64,000 bases of DNA from Bacteroides acidifaciens (GTDB lineage Bacteria > Bacteroidota > Bacteroidia > Bacteroidales > Bacteroidaceae): NCBI RefSeq assembly GCF_903181435.1, contig NZ_CAEUHO010000001.1, positions 1,426,001 to 1,490,000 of the forward strand, read 5' to 3'. A program made the position numbers and the translations under genes. The notes below the pieces were generated by a model that was given only the letters and a program-made list of their open reading frames with translations, was not told the origin of the DNA and made no database searches. This document shows, piece after piece, positions 9,030 through 18,323 of the stretch (positions within the stretch are counted from its first letter, which is position 1; each line of letters starts with the position of its first letter).

Positions 9030-9764
9030 ATGAAGAAATTTATTTTTTTATTTGCATTTTGTATTACTGTAACTAACCTTTTTGCGCAAACCGATCCTAT
9101 TCAAATTAAGAAAGAAGGAAATGATGCATTTAATGCAAAGAATTATCCCGTAGCGTATGCCAAATTCAGTGAATATTTGAAGCAGACTAATAATCAAGAT
9201 TCAGCAACGGCTTATTATTGTGGTATGGCTGCTGATGAAATAAAGAAGTATGCTGAAGCGGTTACATATTTTGATATAGCCATCGAAAAGAAGTTCAATA
9301 TAGGAAACGCATATGCTCGTAAGGCGGCGGCTTTAGATGCATTGAAGAAGACTGATGAATATGTAGCTACATTGGAAGAAGGATTGAAAGTTGATCCGAA
9401 CAATAAGGTAATGATAAAGAATTATGGCCTTCATTTCTTGAAAGCAGGACTTGCTGCCCAGAAAGCAGGTAAGGCTGAGGAAGCAGAAGAGAACTTTAAA
9501 AAAGTAATCCCTTTGAATCATAAGTCTTATAAGACGAATGCTCTTTACAGCTTGGGAGTTCTTTGCTACAATGACGGAGCTAATATTTTGAAAAAGGCCG
9601 CTCCTTTGGCAAATTCGGATGCTGATAAATATGCAGCAGAAAAAGAAAAAGCTGATGCCAGATTTAAAGAAGCAGTAGATTATTTGGAAGAAGCTGCCAA
9701 AGTATCACCGGAAAACGAAAACGTGAAGAAAATGCTTCCGCAAGTGAAAGCTGCCATGAAGTAA
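9030..9764 (+). CDS. Secreted TPR-repeat protein
   Basis: 244 residues with a Sec signal peptide (FIFLFAFCITVTNLFAQ; cleavage near residue 20) and no lipobox, so it is likely periplasmic. The body is helical with TPR-like units: GNDAFNAKNYPVAYAKFSEYL, AEAVTYFDIAIEKKFNIGNAYARKAAALDAL and KAGKAEEAEENFKKVIPLN. The last 60 residues are Lys/Ala/Glu-rich helix. TPRs mediate protein-protein contact; no catalytic domain is present. It is monocistronic, with its own promoter and a strong terminator. Confidence 0.85.
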   Translation: MKKFIFLFAFCITVTNLFAQTDPIQIKKEGNDAFNAKNYPVAYAKFSEYLKQTNNQDSATAYYCGMAADEIKKYAEAVTYFDIAIEKKFNIGNAYARKAAALDALKKTDEYVATLEEGLKVDPNNKVMIKNYGLHFLKAGLAAQKAGKAEEAEENFKKVIPLNHKSYKTNALYSLGVLCYNDGANILKKAAPLANSDADKYAAEKEKADARFKEAVDYLEEAAKVSPENENVKKMLPQVKAAMK

Positions 9765-9787
9765 TTAGATTTTTATAAAGAAGTATG

Positions 9788-9825
9788 AAGGGTTGCCGAT
9801 AGACACATTTGGCAACCCTTTTTTA
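9788..9825 (+). terminator. Intrinsic terminator after TPR gene
   Basis: Stem AAGGGTTGCC (9788-9797) with GGCAACCCTT (9811-9820), then a T run. Strong rho-independent form. Confidence 0.88.
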
Positions 9826-9856
9826 TTGCATTTTTTCTAATCCATACTTTTTTGTG

Positions 9857-9864
9857 TACTTTTG
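9857..9864 (+). promoter_or_regulatory. Putative -7 box for pabB
   Basis: TACTTTTG then C, 25 nt before the ATG at 9889. Its position makes the upstream in-frame TTG at 9862 an unlikely start, because that codon would overlap the promoter. Confidence 0.5.
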
Positions 9865-9888
9865 CCGTTCCTAACACAGAAGGATTTT

Positions 9889-10896
9889 ATGCATTTATAT
9901 ACCAAGAAACAGGCTGTCAAGCAGATGAATGAGCTGGGAGTATCTCGTCGCCCTTTTATCTTTATTATAAATTACCTACAAGACGCTTCTTACGTAGAAG
10001 ATGTTTCGTCCGTAGATTCTGCAGAATTGCTTTATAATCTGAATGGATTTACCAATCAACCGGTATCAGATAAAAGCTATGAGGATTCTTTTCCCAATAA
10101 TAAGGAAAAACATATTCGTTGGAAATCGTTGCCCGAATCTTTTGACGCTTATAGGCATTCATTTCATATCGTTCAAAGAAATATTTTTGCAGGAAACAGC
10201 TTTCTCACAAACTTGACTTGTCGCACTCCGATAGAAACCAACCTCACTCTGAAAGATATTTATTCCCGTTCGAAAGCTACCTATAAGTTATGGTTAAAAG
10301 ATTCGTTTACGGTATTTTCTCCTGAAATATTTGTCAGAATCCATCAAGGAAGAATTTGCTCTTTCCCAATGAAAGGAACTATCGACGCTTCAATTCCTGA
10401 TGCCGCCCAATTCCTGATAAATGATCCGAAAGAAGCGGCAGAACATGCCACTATTGTAGACTTGATACGGAATGATCTAAGCATGGTTGCCAATCAAGTA
10501 TCAGTATCCCGCTACCGATATATTGATACTTTACGGACTAACCAAGGCTCTATCCTTCAGACAAGTTCGGAAATTCAGGGAACTCTGCCGAATGATTATC
10601 AGGCGCACTTAGGTGATATTATTTTTAAGTTATTGCCCGCAGGGTCTATAACAGGGGCTCCGAAGAAAAAAACAATGCAGATAATTCAGGAAGCAGAAAC
10701 CTATGACAGGGGATTTTATACAGGCATTATGGGATATTTTGACGGTGAAAATCTGGATAGTGCTGTTATGATACGTTTCGTAGAGCAGGAAGGGGAAAAG
10801 ATGTATTTCAAAAGCGGCGGTGGAATTACCTGCCAAAGTGATGCGGAAAGCGAATATAATGAAATGAAACAAAAAGTATATGTGCCTATTTATTGA
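9889..10896 (+). CDS. pabB: Aminodeoxychorismate synthase component I
   Basis: 336-residue chorismate-binding enzyme. It converts chorismate plus ammonia to 4-amino-4-deoxychorismate in folate synthesis. Family motifs are VDLIRNDLSMVA, LPAGSITGAPKKKTMQII and GFYTGIMGYF near the C-terminus. It lacks the long N-terminal domain of larger homologues, as usual for compact PabB. The ATG at 9889 is preferred over TTG 9862 because AGAAGG lies just upstream and the promoter box covers the TTG. It overlaps pabC by 17 nt, so translation is probably coupled. No glutaminase (pabA) is in the window. Confidence 0.93.
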   Translation: MHLYTKKQAVKQMNELGVSRRPFIFIINYLQDASYVEDVSSVDSAELLYNLNGFTNQPVSDKSYEDSFPNNKEKHIRWKSLPESFDAYRHSFHIVQRNIFAGNSFLTNLTCRTPIETNLTLKDIYSRSKATYKLWLKDSFTVFSPEIFVRIHQGRICSFPMKGTIDASIPDAAQFLINDPKEAAEHATIVDLIRNDLSMVANQVSVSRYRYIDTLRTNQGSILQTSSEIQGTLPNDYQAHLGDIIFKLLPAGSITGAPKKKTMQIIQEAETYDRGFYTGIMGYFDGENLDSAVMIRFVEQEGEKMYFKSGGGITCQSDAESEYNEMKQKVYVPIY

Positions 10897-11476
10897 AACC
10901 ATCCGGATAGAGGATGGAAAGGTTTATAATCTTGACTATCATATAGAACGTTTTGATAGAACGCGTGCGACCTTTTGGAAAGGCAGCGCTCCAATTGATT
11001 TGCGGACGTTAGTTTCTCCGCAATCGTTGGAAGGAATATACAAATGCAGAGTTGTATATGGCAGAGAAATAGAAGAAATCACCTATGTGCCTTATCAGAT
11101 GCGGGACGTTTCTTCTTTGCGCTTGGTGGTAGCTGACTCTGTCGACTATACGTATAAAAGCACGAACCGGGAAAATTTGAATGCCTTGTATGCCCAAAGG
11201 AAAATGGCGGATGATGTTTTAATAGTGAAAGACGGTTGTTTGACAGACACCTCTATTGCTAACGTGGCGCTCTATGACGGGAAGATGTGGTGCACTCCTT
11301 TTCGCCCGTTGCTTCGGGGAACAAAACGCGCCGAGCTGTTGGACAAGAAGATTATTGTAGAGAAAGATATTCCACAGGCACATTTGGGAGAATATTCTAA
11401 AATCATGTTATTCAATGCAATGATTGACTGGGGACGTATCATACTGCCTGTTGATGATAAACATTTAATTCTATAA
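10880..11476 (+). CDS. pabC: Aminotransferase class IV, probable aminodeoxychorismate lyase
   Basis: 198-residue PLP enzyme of the class IV fold, expected to release p-aminobenzoate and pyruvate from aminodeoxychorismate. It shows FIETIRIEDG at the N-terminus, a Lys candidate in YKCRVVYG, the phosphate-cup region DTSIANVALYDG and PLLRGTKRAELLD. It is shorter than typical PabC (about 270 aa), as in other Bacteroidetes small class IV proteins. The 17-nt overlap with pabB supports the role. BCAT or DAAT function is unlikely at this size. Confidence 0.87.
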   Translation: MCLFIETIRIEDGKVYNLDYHIERFDRTRATFWKGSAPIDLRTLVSPQSLEGIYKCRVVYGREIEEITYVPYQMRDVSSLRLVVADSVDYTYKSTNRENLNALYAQRKMADDVLIVKDGCLTDTSIANVALYDGKMWCTPFRPLLRGTKRAELLDKKIIVEKDIPQAHLGEYSKIMLFNAMIDWGRIILPVDDKHLIL

Positions 11477-11638
11477 ACTATTATTAACTGAAATATACAG
11501 ATAAGTGCAGAACAAAAGCCCCTTTTGTACTGTTATATTTATGTGTTTTTCATAGTATTAGATATAAGATTAATTAAAGAGATTGTACTCCACTTGTGAA
11601 AGCTAAAGTACGTCAGAGACAGAAGAGTCTGTTTTTTT
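11477..11638 (+). ncRNA. Possible leader or small RNA ending in a terminator
   Basis: A non-coding stretch after pabC ends in a small hairpin ACAGA-agag-TCTGT (11619-11632) followed by seven T. It is much longer than a simple 3' UTR and is followed by a second separate terminator. No matching promoter was found, so it may only be the pabC 3' UTR. Confidence 0.2.
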
Positions 11639-11652
11639 GATAAATGTGTTAG

Positions 11653-11684
11653 AGCATCGGTTTACCAGGCCGATGCTTTTTTTA
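11653..11684 (+). terminator. Second intrinsic terminator after pabC
   Basis: Stem AGCATCGG (11653-11660) with CCGATGCT (11670-11677), then seven T. Confidence 0.88.
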
Positions 11685-11727
11685 TGCCCTTTTGTTCCCT
11701 TTTGTAGTTTATATGAAATAAAATTTG

Positions 11728-11736
11728 TACGTTTGT
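11728..11736 (+). promoter_or_regulatory. Putative -7 box for the DUF2461 gene
   Basis: TACGTTTG then T, with a TTTG at 11701-11704 (23-nt spacing, slightly long). The start codon is 17-26 nt downstream. Confidence 0.5.
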
Positions 11737-11752
11737 AGGATAATAATAGAAA

Positions 11753-12427
11753 ATGATAAAGATGAACATACCCGTTATCTTTCAGTTTTTAAAAGATCTT
11801 TCCGCGAACAATAATCGTGAGTGGTTTAATGAGCATAAGGCAGAATATGAGGTAGCCCGTGCTGAGTTCGACAATTTTTTGGCAACAGTGATTGCGCGTA
11901 TTTCTCTGTTTGATGAAACAGTCCGGGGAATCCAACCCAAAGACTGTACCTATCGTATTTACCGGGATACCCGTTTCTCTACGGATAAAACACCCTATAA
12001 GATACATTTCGGCGGTTATATCAATGCGAAGGGCAAGAAGTCCGACCATTGCGGATACTATGTGCATCTGCAACCGGACGGTTCGATGCTTGCCGGAGGA
12101 AGCCTCTGTTTGCCTTCCAATATATTGAAAGCTGTCCGCCAATCTATTTATGATAATATCGAGGAGTTTGTTTCCATTGTAGAAGACCCGGAATTTAAGA
12201 AATATTTTCCAGTGATTGGAGAAGACTTCCTGAAAACAGCTCCTAAAGGTTTCCCGAAGGATTTCAAGTACATTGATTATCTGAAATGCAAGGAATATGT
12301 CTGTTCCTATAATGTCCCCGATAACTTCTTTACCCAACCGGATGTATTGGAGCAGATAGATAAGGTGTTCCGCCAATTCAAGCGGTTTGCTGATTTTATT
12401 AATTACACGATTGATGATTTTGAATAA
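11753..12427 (+). CDS. DUF2461 (TIGR02453) family protein
   Basis: 224-residue cytosolic protein of the conserved DUF2461 family. It has the N-terminal FLKDLSANNNREWFNEHK signature, a central RIYRDTRFSTDKTPYKIHFGG motif and GYYVHLQPDGSMLAGG. The function of the family is unknown. A second ATG at 11762 (MNIPVIFQF) is an equally likely start. It is followed in the same direction by a YhcH-like gene and glgB with gaps of 33 and 18 nt, suggesting one transcript. Confidence 0.9.
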   Translation: MIKMNIPVIFQFLKDLSANNNREWFNEHKAEYEVARAEFDNFLATVIARISLFDETVRGIQPKDCTYRIYRDTRFSTDKTPYKIHFGGYINAKGKKSDHCGYYVHLQPDGSMLAGGSLCLPSNILKAVRQSIYDNIEEFVSIVEDPEFKKYFPVIGEDFLKTAPKGFPKDFKYIDYLKCKEYVCSYNVPDNFFTQPDVLEQIDKVFRQFKRFADFINYTIDDFE

Positions 12428-12460
12428 TACCTAATATATAAACTTTAAAATTGAACTTAT

Positions 12461-12907
12461 ATGGTAGTAGATACTTTAGAAAATCTGGAGAAATATGCGT
12501 CTTTAAATCCTTTATTTGCACAGGCTATTGAATTTCTGAAATCTCATGACCTTCAAGCCATGGAAATCGGTAAGACAGAATTGAAAGGAAAAGATCTGCT
12601 GGTGAATATTGCACAAACCAAGCCAAAGACCAGAGAAGAAGCCAAATTGGAAACACATAATGAGTTTATAGATATTCAGATTCCATTGTCAGGAACAGAA
12701 ATTATGGGTTATACTGCTGCTAAGGACTGTGTTCCCGCAGATGCTCCTTATAATGTGGAAAAGGATATTACTTTTTTTGAAGGATTAGCCGAAACTTACG
12801 TTGCCGTGAAACCGGGAATGTTTGCTATCTTCTTTCCTCAGGACGGACATGCTCCCGGCATTACCCCGGATGGTGTGAAGAAAGTAATCGTAAAAGTAAA
12901 AGCATAA
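12461..12907 (+). CDS. YhcH/YjgK/YiaL (DUF386) family protein
   Basis: 148-residue beta-sandwich protein of the YhcH/EbgC group. Typical segments are ETHNEFIDIQIPLSGTEIMG and FAIFFPQDGHAPGI, containing conserved His and Asp/Glu residues that bind metal in relatives. Family members are linked to sialic acid and other sugar use and are suspected sugar anomerases or isomerases. Its place between DUF2461 and glgB is consistent with a carbohydrate role, but the substrate cannot be told. Confidence 0.9.
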   Translation: MVVDTLENLEKYASLNPLFAQAIEFLKSHDLQAMEIGKTELKGKDLLVNIAQTKPKTREEAKLETHNEFIDIQIPLSGTEIMGYTAAKDCVPADAPYNVEKDITFFEGLAETYVAVKPGMFAIFFPQDGHAPGITPDGVKKVIVKVKA

Positions 12908-12925
12908 TCTAAATTCAATTCTGAT

Positions 12926-14938
12926 ATGGAAAAGACACTTAATCTTATCAAAAATGACCCTTGGCTGGAACCTTTTGCCGATGCTATTACAGGTCGCCGT
13001 CAGTTTGTGCTGGACAAGGAAGCCGAACTGACTAACAAAGGCAAACAGACTCTTTCGGACTTTGCGTCAGGTTATCTTTATTTCGGATTGCACCGTACCG
13101 ATAAGGGATGGACTTTCCGCGAATGGGCACCGAACGCTACGCATATATACATGGTAGGTACATTCAATAACTGGGAAGAAAAAGCTGCCTATAAGTTGAA
13201 AAAACTAAAGAATGGCAATTGGGAAATTAACTTGCCAGCCGATGCTATCCATCATGGAGACTTGTATAAACTGAATATATATTGGGATGGCGGTCAAGGT
13301 GAGCGTATTCCTGCTTGGGCTACACGTGTAGTTCAGGATGAACAGACCAAGATATTCAGCGCCCAAGTATGGACACCGGAGAAATCCTATAAATTCAAGA
13401 AGAAAACGTTTAAGCCCAGTACGAATCCTTTGCTGATTTATGAATGCCATATCGGAATGGCGCAGCAAGAGGAAAAAGTCGGGACCTATAACGAATTCCG
13501 CGAAAAGATACTCCCGCGTATCGCTAAAGAAGGATATAACTGCATCCAGATTATGGCTATCCAGGAGCATCCTTATTATGGAAGTTTCGGATACCACGTA
13601 TCCAGTTTCTTCGCCGCCTCCTCCCGTTTCGGGACTCCCGATGAGTTGAAGGCATTGATTGACGCTGCTCATGGGTTGGGGATTGCTGTGATTATGGACA
13701 TCGTTCATTCACACGCTGTAAAGAACGAAGTGGAAGGATTGGGAAACTTTGCCGGTGATCCCAACCAATATTTCTATCCGGGCGGTCGTCGCGAACATCC
13801 GGCTTGGGATTCTCTTTGTTTTGACTATGGTAAGAACGAAGTGATTCATTTCCTGTTGTCCAACTGCAAATATTGGTTGGAAGAATATAAGTTTGACGGA
13901 TTCCGTTTTGATGGAGTGACATCAATGTTGTATTATAGCCATGGATTGGGTGAAGCTTTCTGTAATTATGGAGATTACTTTAACGGTCATCAGGATGATA
14001 ATGCAATTTGTTATCTGACATTGGCCAATGAGCTGATTCATCAAGTGAATCCGAAAGCAATAACAATTGCAGAAGAAGTTTCCGGTATGCCGGGATTGGC
14101 TGCGAAAGTGGAAGACGGCGGCTACGGATTCGATTACCGCATGGCTATGAACATTCCTGATTATTGGATTAAGACAATCAAGGAAAAGATTGATGAGGAC
14201 TGGAAACCTTCCAGCATGTTCTGGGAAGTAACCAATCGTCGTCAGGATGAAAAGACCATCTCTTATGCAGAGAGTCACGATCAGGCATTGGTGGGAGACA
14301 AGACAATTATTTTCCGTCTGATTGACGCTGATATGTATTGGCATATGCAAAAGGGAGATGAAAATTACATTGTCAACCGGGGCATTGCTTTGCACAAAAT
14401 GATACGTTTGCTGACATCTACTACCATTAATGGCGGTTATCTGAACTTTATGGGAAATGAATTTGGTCATCCTGAATGGATTGATTTCCCGCGCGAAGGA
14501 AATGGATGGTCTTGCAAATATGCCCGTCGCCAGTGGGATTTGGTAGACAACCAGAATCTGACTTATCATTATATGGGCGACTTTGATGCGGAGATGTTGA
14601 AAGTAATCAAGAGCGTGAAAAACTTCCAGGCAACGCCTATTCAGGAAATATGGCATAATGACGGTGACCAAGTATTGGCATATGGACGTAAAGATTTGAT
14701 ATTCGTCTTCAACTTCAATCCGAAACAGTCATTTGTTGATTATGGTTTCCTGGTAGAGCCGGGAGCATATGAAGTAATACTGAATACAGACAATGTAGTA
14801 TTTGGCGGAAATGGCTTGGCAGATGACTCTGTTGTTCATTTTACGATTACCGACCCATTGTACAAACGGGAAAAGAAAGAATGGTTGAAACTCTATATTC
14901 CTGCGCGTAGTGCCGTAGTGCTTAGAAAGAAGAAATAA
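12926..14938 (+). CDS. glgB: 1,4-alpha-glucan branching enzyme
   Basis: 670 residues. Transfers segments of alpha-1,4 glucan to alpha-1,6 branches in glycogen. An N-terminal CBM48 domain (REWAPNATHIYMVGTFNNW) precedes the GH13 barrel. Nucleophile Asp329 lies in GFRFDGVTSM, acid/base Glu383 in TIAEEVSGMPG and third acidic Asp452 in YAESHDQAL. A C-terminal beta domain ends RSAVVLRKKK. The length suits the GH13_8 (eukaryote-like) branch common in Bacteroides. It is last in the DUF2461-YhcH-glgB run and is closed by a strong terminator. A GH13 amylase lies 700 bp away on the other strand. Confidence 0.95.
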   Translation: MEKTLNLIKNDPWLEPFADAITGRRQFVLDKEAELTNKGKQTLSDFASGYLYFGLHRTDKGWTFREWAPNATHIYMVGTFNNWEEKAAYKLKKLKNGNWEINLPADAIHHGDLYKLNIYWDGGQGERIPAWATRVVQDEQTKIFSAQVWTPEKSYKFKKKTFKPSTNPLLIYECHIGMAQQEEKVGTYNEFREKILPRIAKEGYNCIQIMAIQEHPYYGSFGYHVSSFFAASSRFGTPDELKALIDAAHGLGIAVIMDIVHSHAVKNEVEGLGNFAGDPNQYFYPGGRREHPAWDSLCFDYGKNEVIHFLLSNCKYWLEEYKFDGFRFDGVTSMLYYSHGLGEAFCNYGDYFNGHQDDNAICYLTLANELIHQVNPKAITIAEEVSGMPGLAAKVEDGGYGFDYRMAMNIPDYWIKTIKEKIDEDWKPSSMFWEVTNRRQDEKTISYAESHDQALVGDKTIIFRLIDADMYWHMQKGDENYIVNRGIALHKMIRLLTSTTINGGYLNFMGNEFGHPEWIDFPREGNGWSCKYARRQWDLVDNQNLTYHYMGDFDAEMLKVIKSVKNFQATPIQEIWHNDGDQVLAYGRKDLIFVFNFNPKQSFVDYGFLVEPGAYEVILNTDNVVFGGNGLADDSVVHFTITDPLYKREKKEWLKLYIPARSAVVLRKKK

Positions 14939-14958
14939 TTATTTGTTCTAGAATAAAG

Positions 14959-14998
14959 AACCCTCGCAGATATTCAATGATTTGCGAGGGTTTTCTTT
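14959..14998 (+). terminator. Intrinsic terminator after glgB
   Basis: Stem AACCCTCGCA (14959-14968) with TGCGAGGGTT (14983-14992), then TTTCTTT. Confidence 0.87.
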
Positions 14999-15021
14999 AT
15001 ATATATTATCCGGCAGTTTCC

Positions 15022-15510
15022 CTAGTTGATAAAGAATGTACTTGGACCAAGAATATCATGCATATAACTGACATTGCGTGTTTTCAGCAGTATTCCTTTC
15101 GGAGTATAAAATAACTGGTATTTAACGTCAACATTATCTTGCCCTACTTTGATTACAAGGATTGCCTGCCATTTAGGAAATTCTACCATAGTTACATCTT
15201 CCACCACCCAACTCGCATAAGAACTGAATGTAAAGGCATTATAGACTATAGGTGTCAGTCGGTCGAGACTGACAAGGTCGGTCTGTGTCATTGCCCATTG
15301 TCCCTGTGTATCGAACCATACATTTTTAGTAAATCCATTCATTACAAAGTTCGCGCAATAATATCCATCGTCCTGCGACCAAGCTATGTCATTTGCTTTC
15401 GGATACATTTTTCTGAAAGTCACTTGCACATTGTCGGGAGGGGTGCCTGCGAAAGCAGATATGGATAACAGCAAAAGCAGCAAGAATACTCCAATATTAA
15501 TTTTCTTCAT
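15022..15510 (-). CDS. Secreted PepSY-like protein
   Basis: 162 residues with a clear Sec signal peptide (NIGVFLLLLLLSISAFA) and no lipobox cysteine. The mature part resembles the Bacteroidetes PepSY-like/BLIP-like fold: an early VTFRKMYPKANDIAW followed by an aromatic-rich beta sheet, then a second repeat-like half containing VVEDVTMVEFPKWQAIL. Such proteins are periplasmic and of unknown role, possibly inhibitory or binding. It is monocistronic between convergent glgB and the GH13 gene. Confidence 0.8.
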   Translation of the reverse strand: MKKINIGVFLLLLLLSISAFAGTPPDNVQVTFRKMYPKANDIAWSQDDGYYCANFVMNGFTKNVWFDTQGQWAMTQTDLVSLDRLTPIVYNAFTFSSYASWVVEDVTMVEFPKWQAILVIKVGQDNVDVKYQLFYTPKGILLKTRNVSYMHDILGPSTFFIN

Positions 15511-15579
15511 AAGCTTTGAGTTTAGAGGGTTATTTATTTACCTAAAACAGCCTTTGAGAACATTTGTTTTGATATACAT

Positions 15580-15612
15580 AAAATAACCCGGTCATTATGA
15601 GTGACCGGGTTG
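15580..15612 (-). terminator. Terminator of the GH13 gene
   Basis: Perfect 10-bp stem AACCCGGTCA (15585-15594) with TGACCGGGTT (15602-15611). On the minus strand it is followed by a moderately T-rich ATTTTATG. Confidence 0.7.
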
Positions 15613-15651
15613 CAATGAACTTATAAATCTTAACTTTTACTTACCTTTCAC

Positions 15652-17349
15652 TTAAAAAGTAATTTTCAGTATCTTTCCATTGTAGGCTCCGACCGATACA
15701 TCTGTCGGTTTATATGGCAATAAGCAGATTTCTTCTTTTGCGCCACTTATCAGGTCTATAGCTTGATAAGACTCCATCTGAGGAATCTGCAAAAAGTCGA
15801 AAGCATGTGAAGGTACATTGATTGCCACATCTACCAGTTGACTGTCGAAATTGACAATGAAAAACAATAATTCATTTTTGTATTTCCGCATAAAGGTGTA
15901 TTGCTTACGTTCGTTGAAGCGCCAGCCGTTTATGTTGGCATACATCAAGTCAAAGAATACTCCTTTGCTGATTGCCGGTTCCTCATTACAAAGTGTCAGT
16001 ATTCTCTGATAGATATCATAGAGCCGTTTGTGGTCTTCAGTAAGCATCTTACCGTCAAATTTACCACCATTGCGCCAGCGGCGGATTGTGTCTACGCTCC
16101 AATAGTCAAATATGGTAGTCCTTCCGTCTCTTCCACTGAATCCTTCACTGTCCATTCCCATTTCTCCGAATTCCTGACCGAAATAAATCATCATAGGATT
16201 CGTATTCATGCATGCCGAAACAATAAGTGCAGGAATTCCTTTGCGCGGATTGCCGGCAAAGAAGTCGGAAGCAATACGTTGCTCATCGTGATTCTCGAGG
16301 AAGTTAAGCATTCTCTTCTCTATTCCGTTCAGGCTTTGCCAGCAATGCGTGATGGCAGCAGCGGATTCATATCCGCATGCTACATTGCGCAACGTGTCAT
16401 ATAAGCCTACCTTATCATACAAATAGTCAAATTTGCCACGCATCAGATAGTTGCGGTATTCATTCGGATTGTAGACTTCAGCGATGAACAGAATTTCAGG
16501 ATAAGCCTCTTTTACTTGCGGAATAGCCCATTCCCAGAACTCAACGGGGACCATTTCGGCCATATCGCAACGGAAGCCATCGATATCTTTAGACGCCCAG
16601 AAGAGAAGGATGTCCAACATCTTTATCCATGTGTCCGGAATCGGGGAGAAATGGCAGGTGCCACCATTCTGATAATCCACCCCATAATTCAGTTTGATGG
16701 TTTCATACCAGTCGGTGATATTAGGAGTGGCGTCAAAACGATTATTGCCTGTTGCTTTAGCAGGGAATTCGTGATAAGGTTCTGTGGCGCCGTCTTTCAT
16801 GTCAAACTGTGCATGAAGTTCTGCTTGCGGAATATAATAAAAATTATTATAAGGGCTGAAAGAGAGGCTTGAGTCATCGTTGGCGCCCAGTTCCGTAGTG
16901 CCATCCGGTTGCGCGTCCGAATGATATTGGCGGGCTACATGGTTGGGGACAAAGTCTATGATAACTTTCAGTCCCACACGATGTGTTCGGTGCACCAAGT
17001 TCTCAAATTCCTTCATACGTCCCGGCACGTCGTTTGCCAGATCCGGGTCAACATCATAATAATCTTTGATAGCATAAGGCGAACCGGCTTTGCCCTTCAC
17101 GATAGCGGGATGATCCGGGCTGATGTTGTATCGGCGATAATCTGTCTGGGTAGCATGTTCGATAATTCCTGTGTACCAAATATGCGTACTGCCCAGTTTC
17201 TTGATTTCTCCAAGTGCTTTGAGAGTAAAGTCTGCCATTTTACCGCAGCCGTTGGTGGCTATATCCCCGTTGTAAACGCAATGGTTATTATTATTGCCGA
17301 ACAGGCGGGTGAACACTTGATAGATAATTATTTTATTCTCGTCATTCAT
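15652..17349 (-). CDS. GH13 alpha-amylase family protein, cytosolic
   Basis: 565 residues without a signal peptide (starts MNDENKIIIYQVFTRLFG). Catalytic residues are visible in GFRCDMAEMVP (nucleophile Asp), LFIAEVYNP (acid/base Glu) and NFLENHDEQR (Asp), with the conserved VIDFVPNHVARQYHSD (region I) upstream. It probably hydrolyses or rearranges glycogen or malto-oligosaccharides in the cytosol, which fits the nearby glgB. Exact specificity cannot be read from the sequence. It is followed on the same strand by no close gene; the patatin gene lies upstream with a 50-nt gap and may share its transcript. Confidence 0.93.
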   Translation of the reverse strand: MNDENKIIIYQVFTRLFGNNNNHCVYNGDIATNGCGKMADFTLKALGEIKKLGSTHIWYTGIIEHATQTDYRRYNISPDHPAIVKGKAGSPYAIKDYYDVDPDLANDVPGRMKEFENLVHRTHRVGLKVIIDFVPNHVARQYHSDAQPDGTTELGANDDSSLSFSPYNNFYYIPQAELHAQFDMKDGATEPYHEFPAKATGNNRFDATPNITDWYETIKLNYGVDYQNGGTCHFSPIPDTWIKMLDILLFWASKDIDGFRCDMAEMVPVEFWEWAIPQVKEAYPEILFIAEVYNPNEYRNYLMRGKFDYLYDKVGLYDTLRNVACGYESAAAITHCWQSLNGIEKRMLNFLENHDEQRIASDFFAGNPRKGIPALIVSACMNTNPMMIYFGQEFGEMGMDSEGFSGRDGRTTIFDYWSVDTIRRWRNGGKFDGKMLTEDHKRLYDIYQRILTLCNEEPAISKGVFFDLMYANINGWRFNERKQYTFMRKYKNELLFFIVNFDSQLVDVAINVPSHAFDFLQIPQMESYQAIDLISGAKEEICLLPYKPTDVSVGAYNGKILKITF

Positions 17350-17400
17350 ATAGAGTAGATTTTAATATTCGTATTCATTGTTCTTCTCGGAAAATAGGGG

Positions 17401-18207
17401 CTATTTCCATATTTTCCCCTTTTTTTCCAGTAATTGATTCAGTACTCCGTTGGCTGTATTATATCCTTGCTCAAATATTTCTTCCGCTTTTTCCAATTCC
17501 GTATTACTGTATCCGTAGAGGTTGTAAGGTTCAATCAGTAAATCGCATTTATCCCTTTCGGGGAAGGTGTTGGCACGGAACATAAAGTGGAATGAGCGCA
17601 TGGCGATGCTGACAATATTCATTTTATAATCTTGTGCCATGATTGGACTTACATTGACTGCTACCACTTTGTTGCATACTCTGCGGAGGGTAGAAACCGG
17701 AAGGTTCATCATCAATCCGCCGTCTACGTAGTTCGTTCCTTCAATGTTGACCGGAGCGAACATGACAGGCATACAACACGAAGCGGCTACCCGTTCGGCA
17801 ATTGAACCACGGTGAAAGTGAACCATACGTCCGTGGTCAAGGTCAGTTGCTGTAATGATTAAGGGAATCTGAAGGTCTTCCAGATTCTTTGCTTTTACAT
17901 TGGTACGGAGAAAATCAATAAATTCGCAAAGGTCGAATAATCCTTTCTTGGGGATTACCAGTTTGGTCAGATCCTGAAATTTGTGCCCGGAAAAGTAGTC
18001 CAGCACTTGGTGAGGTTCATTACCGTCTGCGTAGAAGACTCCCGCAAGAGCTCCGGCGCTAACTCCGGAGATAATATCCGGTTTGATATCATGCTCTAAG
18101 AGAGCCTGCATTACGCCCAAATGAGCGAATCCTTTAATAAATCCTCCACTTAGAGCATAACCTATCTGATATTTCCGGTTCGGCCAATTGTTTGTATATA
18201 CCTCCAT
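17401..18207 (-). CDS. Patatin-like phospholipase
   Basis: 268-residue RssA-type serine hydrolase, expected to cleave acyl esters of lipids. The oxyanion loop appears as ALSGGFIKGFAHLG, the nucleophile elbow as GVSAG and the catalytic Asp in VDGGLMMNLPV. No signal peptide or TM segment, so cytosolic. It is the first gene of a possible two-gene unit with the GH13 gene downstream. The oxyanion loop differs slightly from the usual GGGxRG form (SGGFIKG). Confidence 0.93.
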   Translation of the reverse strand: MEVYTNNWPNRKYQIGYALSGGFIKGFAHLGVMQALLEHDIKPDIISGVSAGALAGVFYADGNEPHQVLDYFSGHKFQDLTKLVIPKKGLFDLCEFIDFLRTNVKAKNLEDLQIPLIITATDLDHGRMVHFHRGSIAERVAASCCMPVMFAPVNIEGTNYVDGGLMMNLPVSTLRRVCNKVVAVNVSPIMAQDYKMNIVSIAMRSFHFMFRANTFPERDKCDLLIEPYNLYGYSNTELEKAEEIFEQGYNTANGVLNQLLEKKGKIWK

Positions 18208-18323
18208 GAGTTTTTTTCTTTCTTTAATTCGCTACGAATTTAGTGAATTTATTGAAAGTAGAAGGAATATAACAGATAGTTTTTACTATGCCGGATGGAA
18301 ACTTTCCTCTAATGCTACGCTGG

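Noticed and set aside
13922..14671. 249-codon open frame antisense to glgB
   Set aside because: Covers the catalytic barrel of glgB; composition typical of antisense translation.
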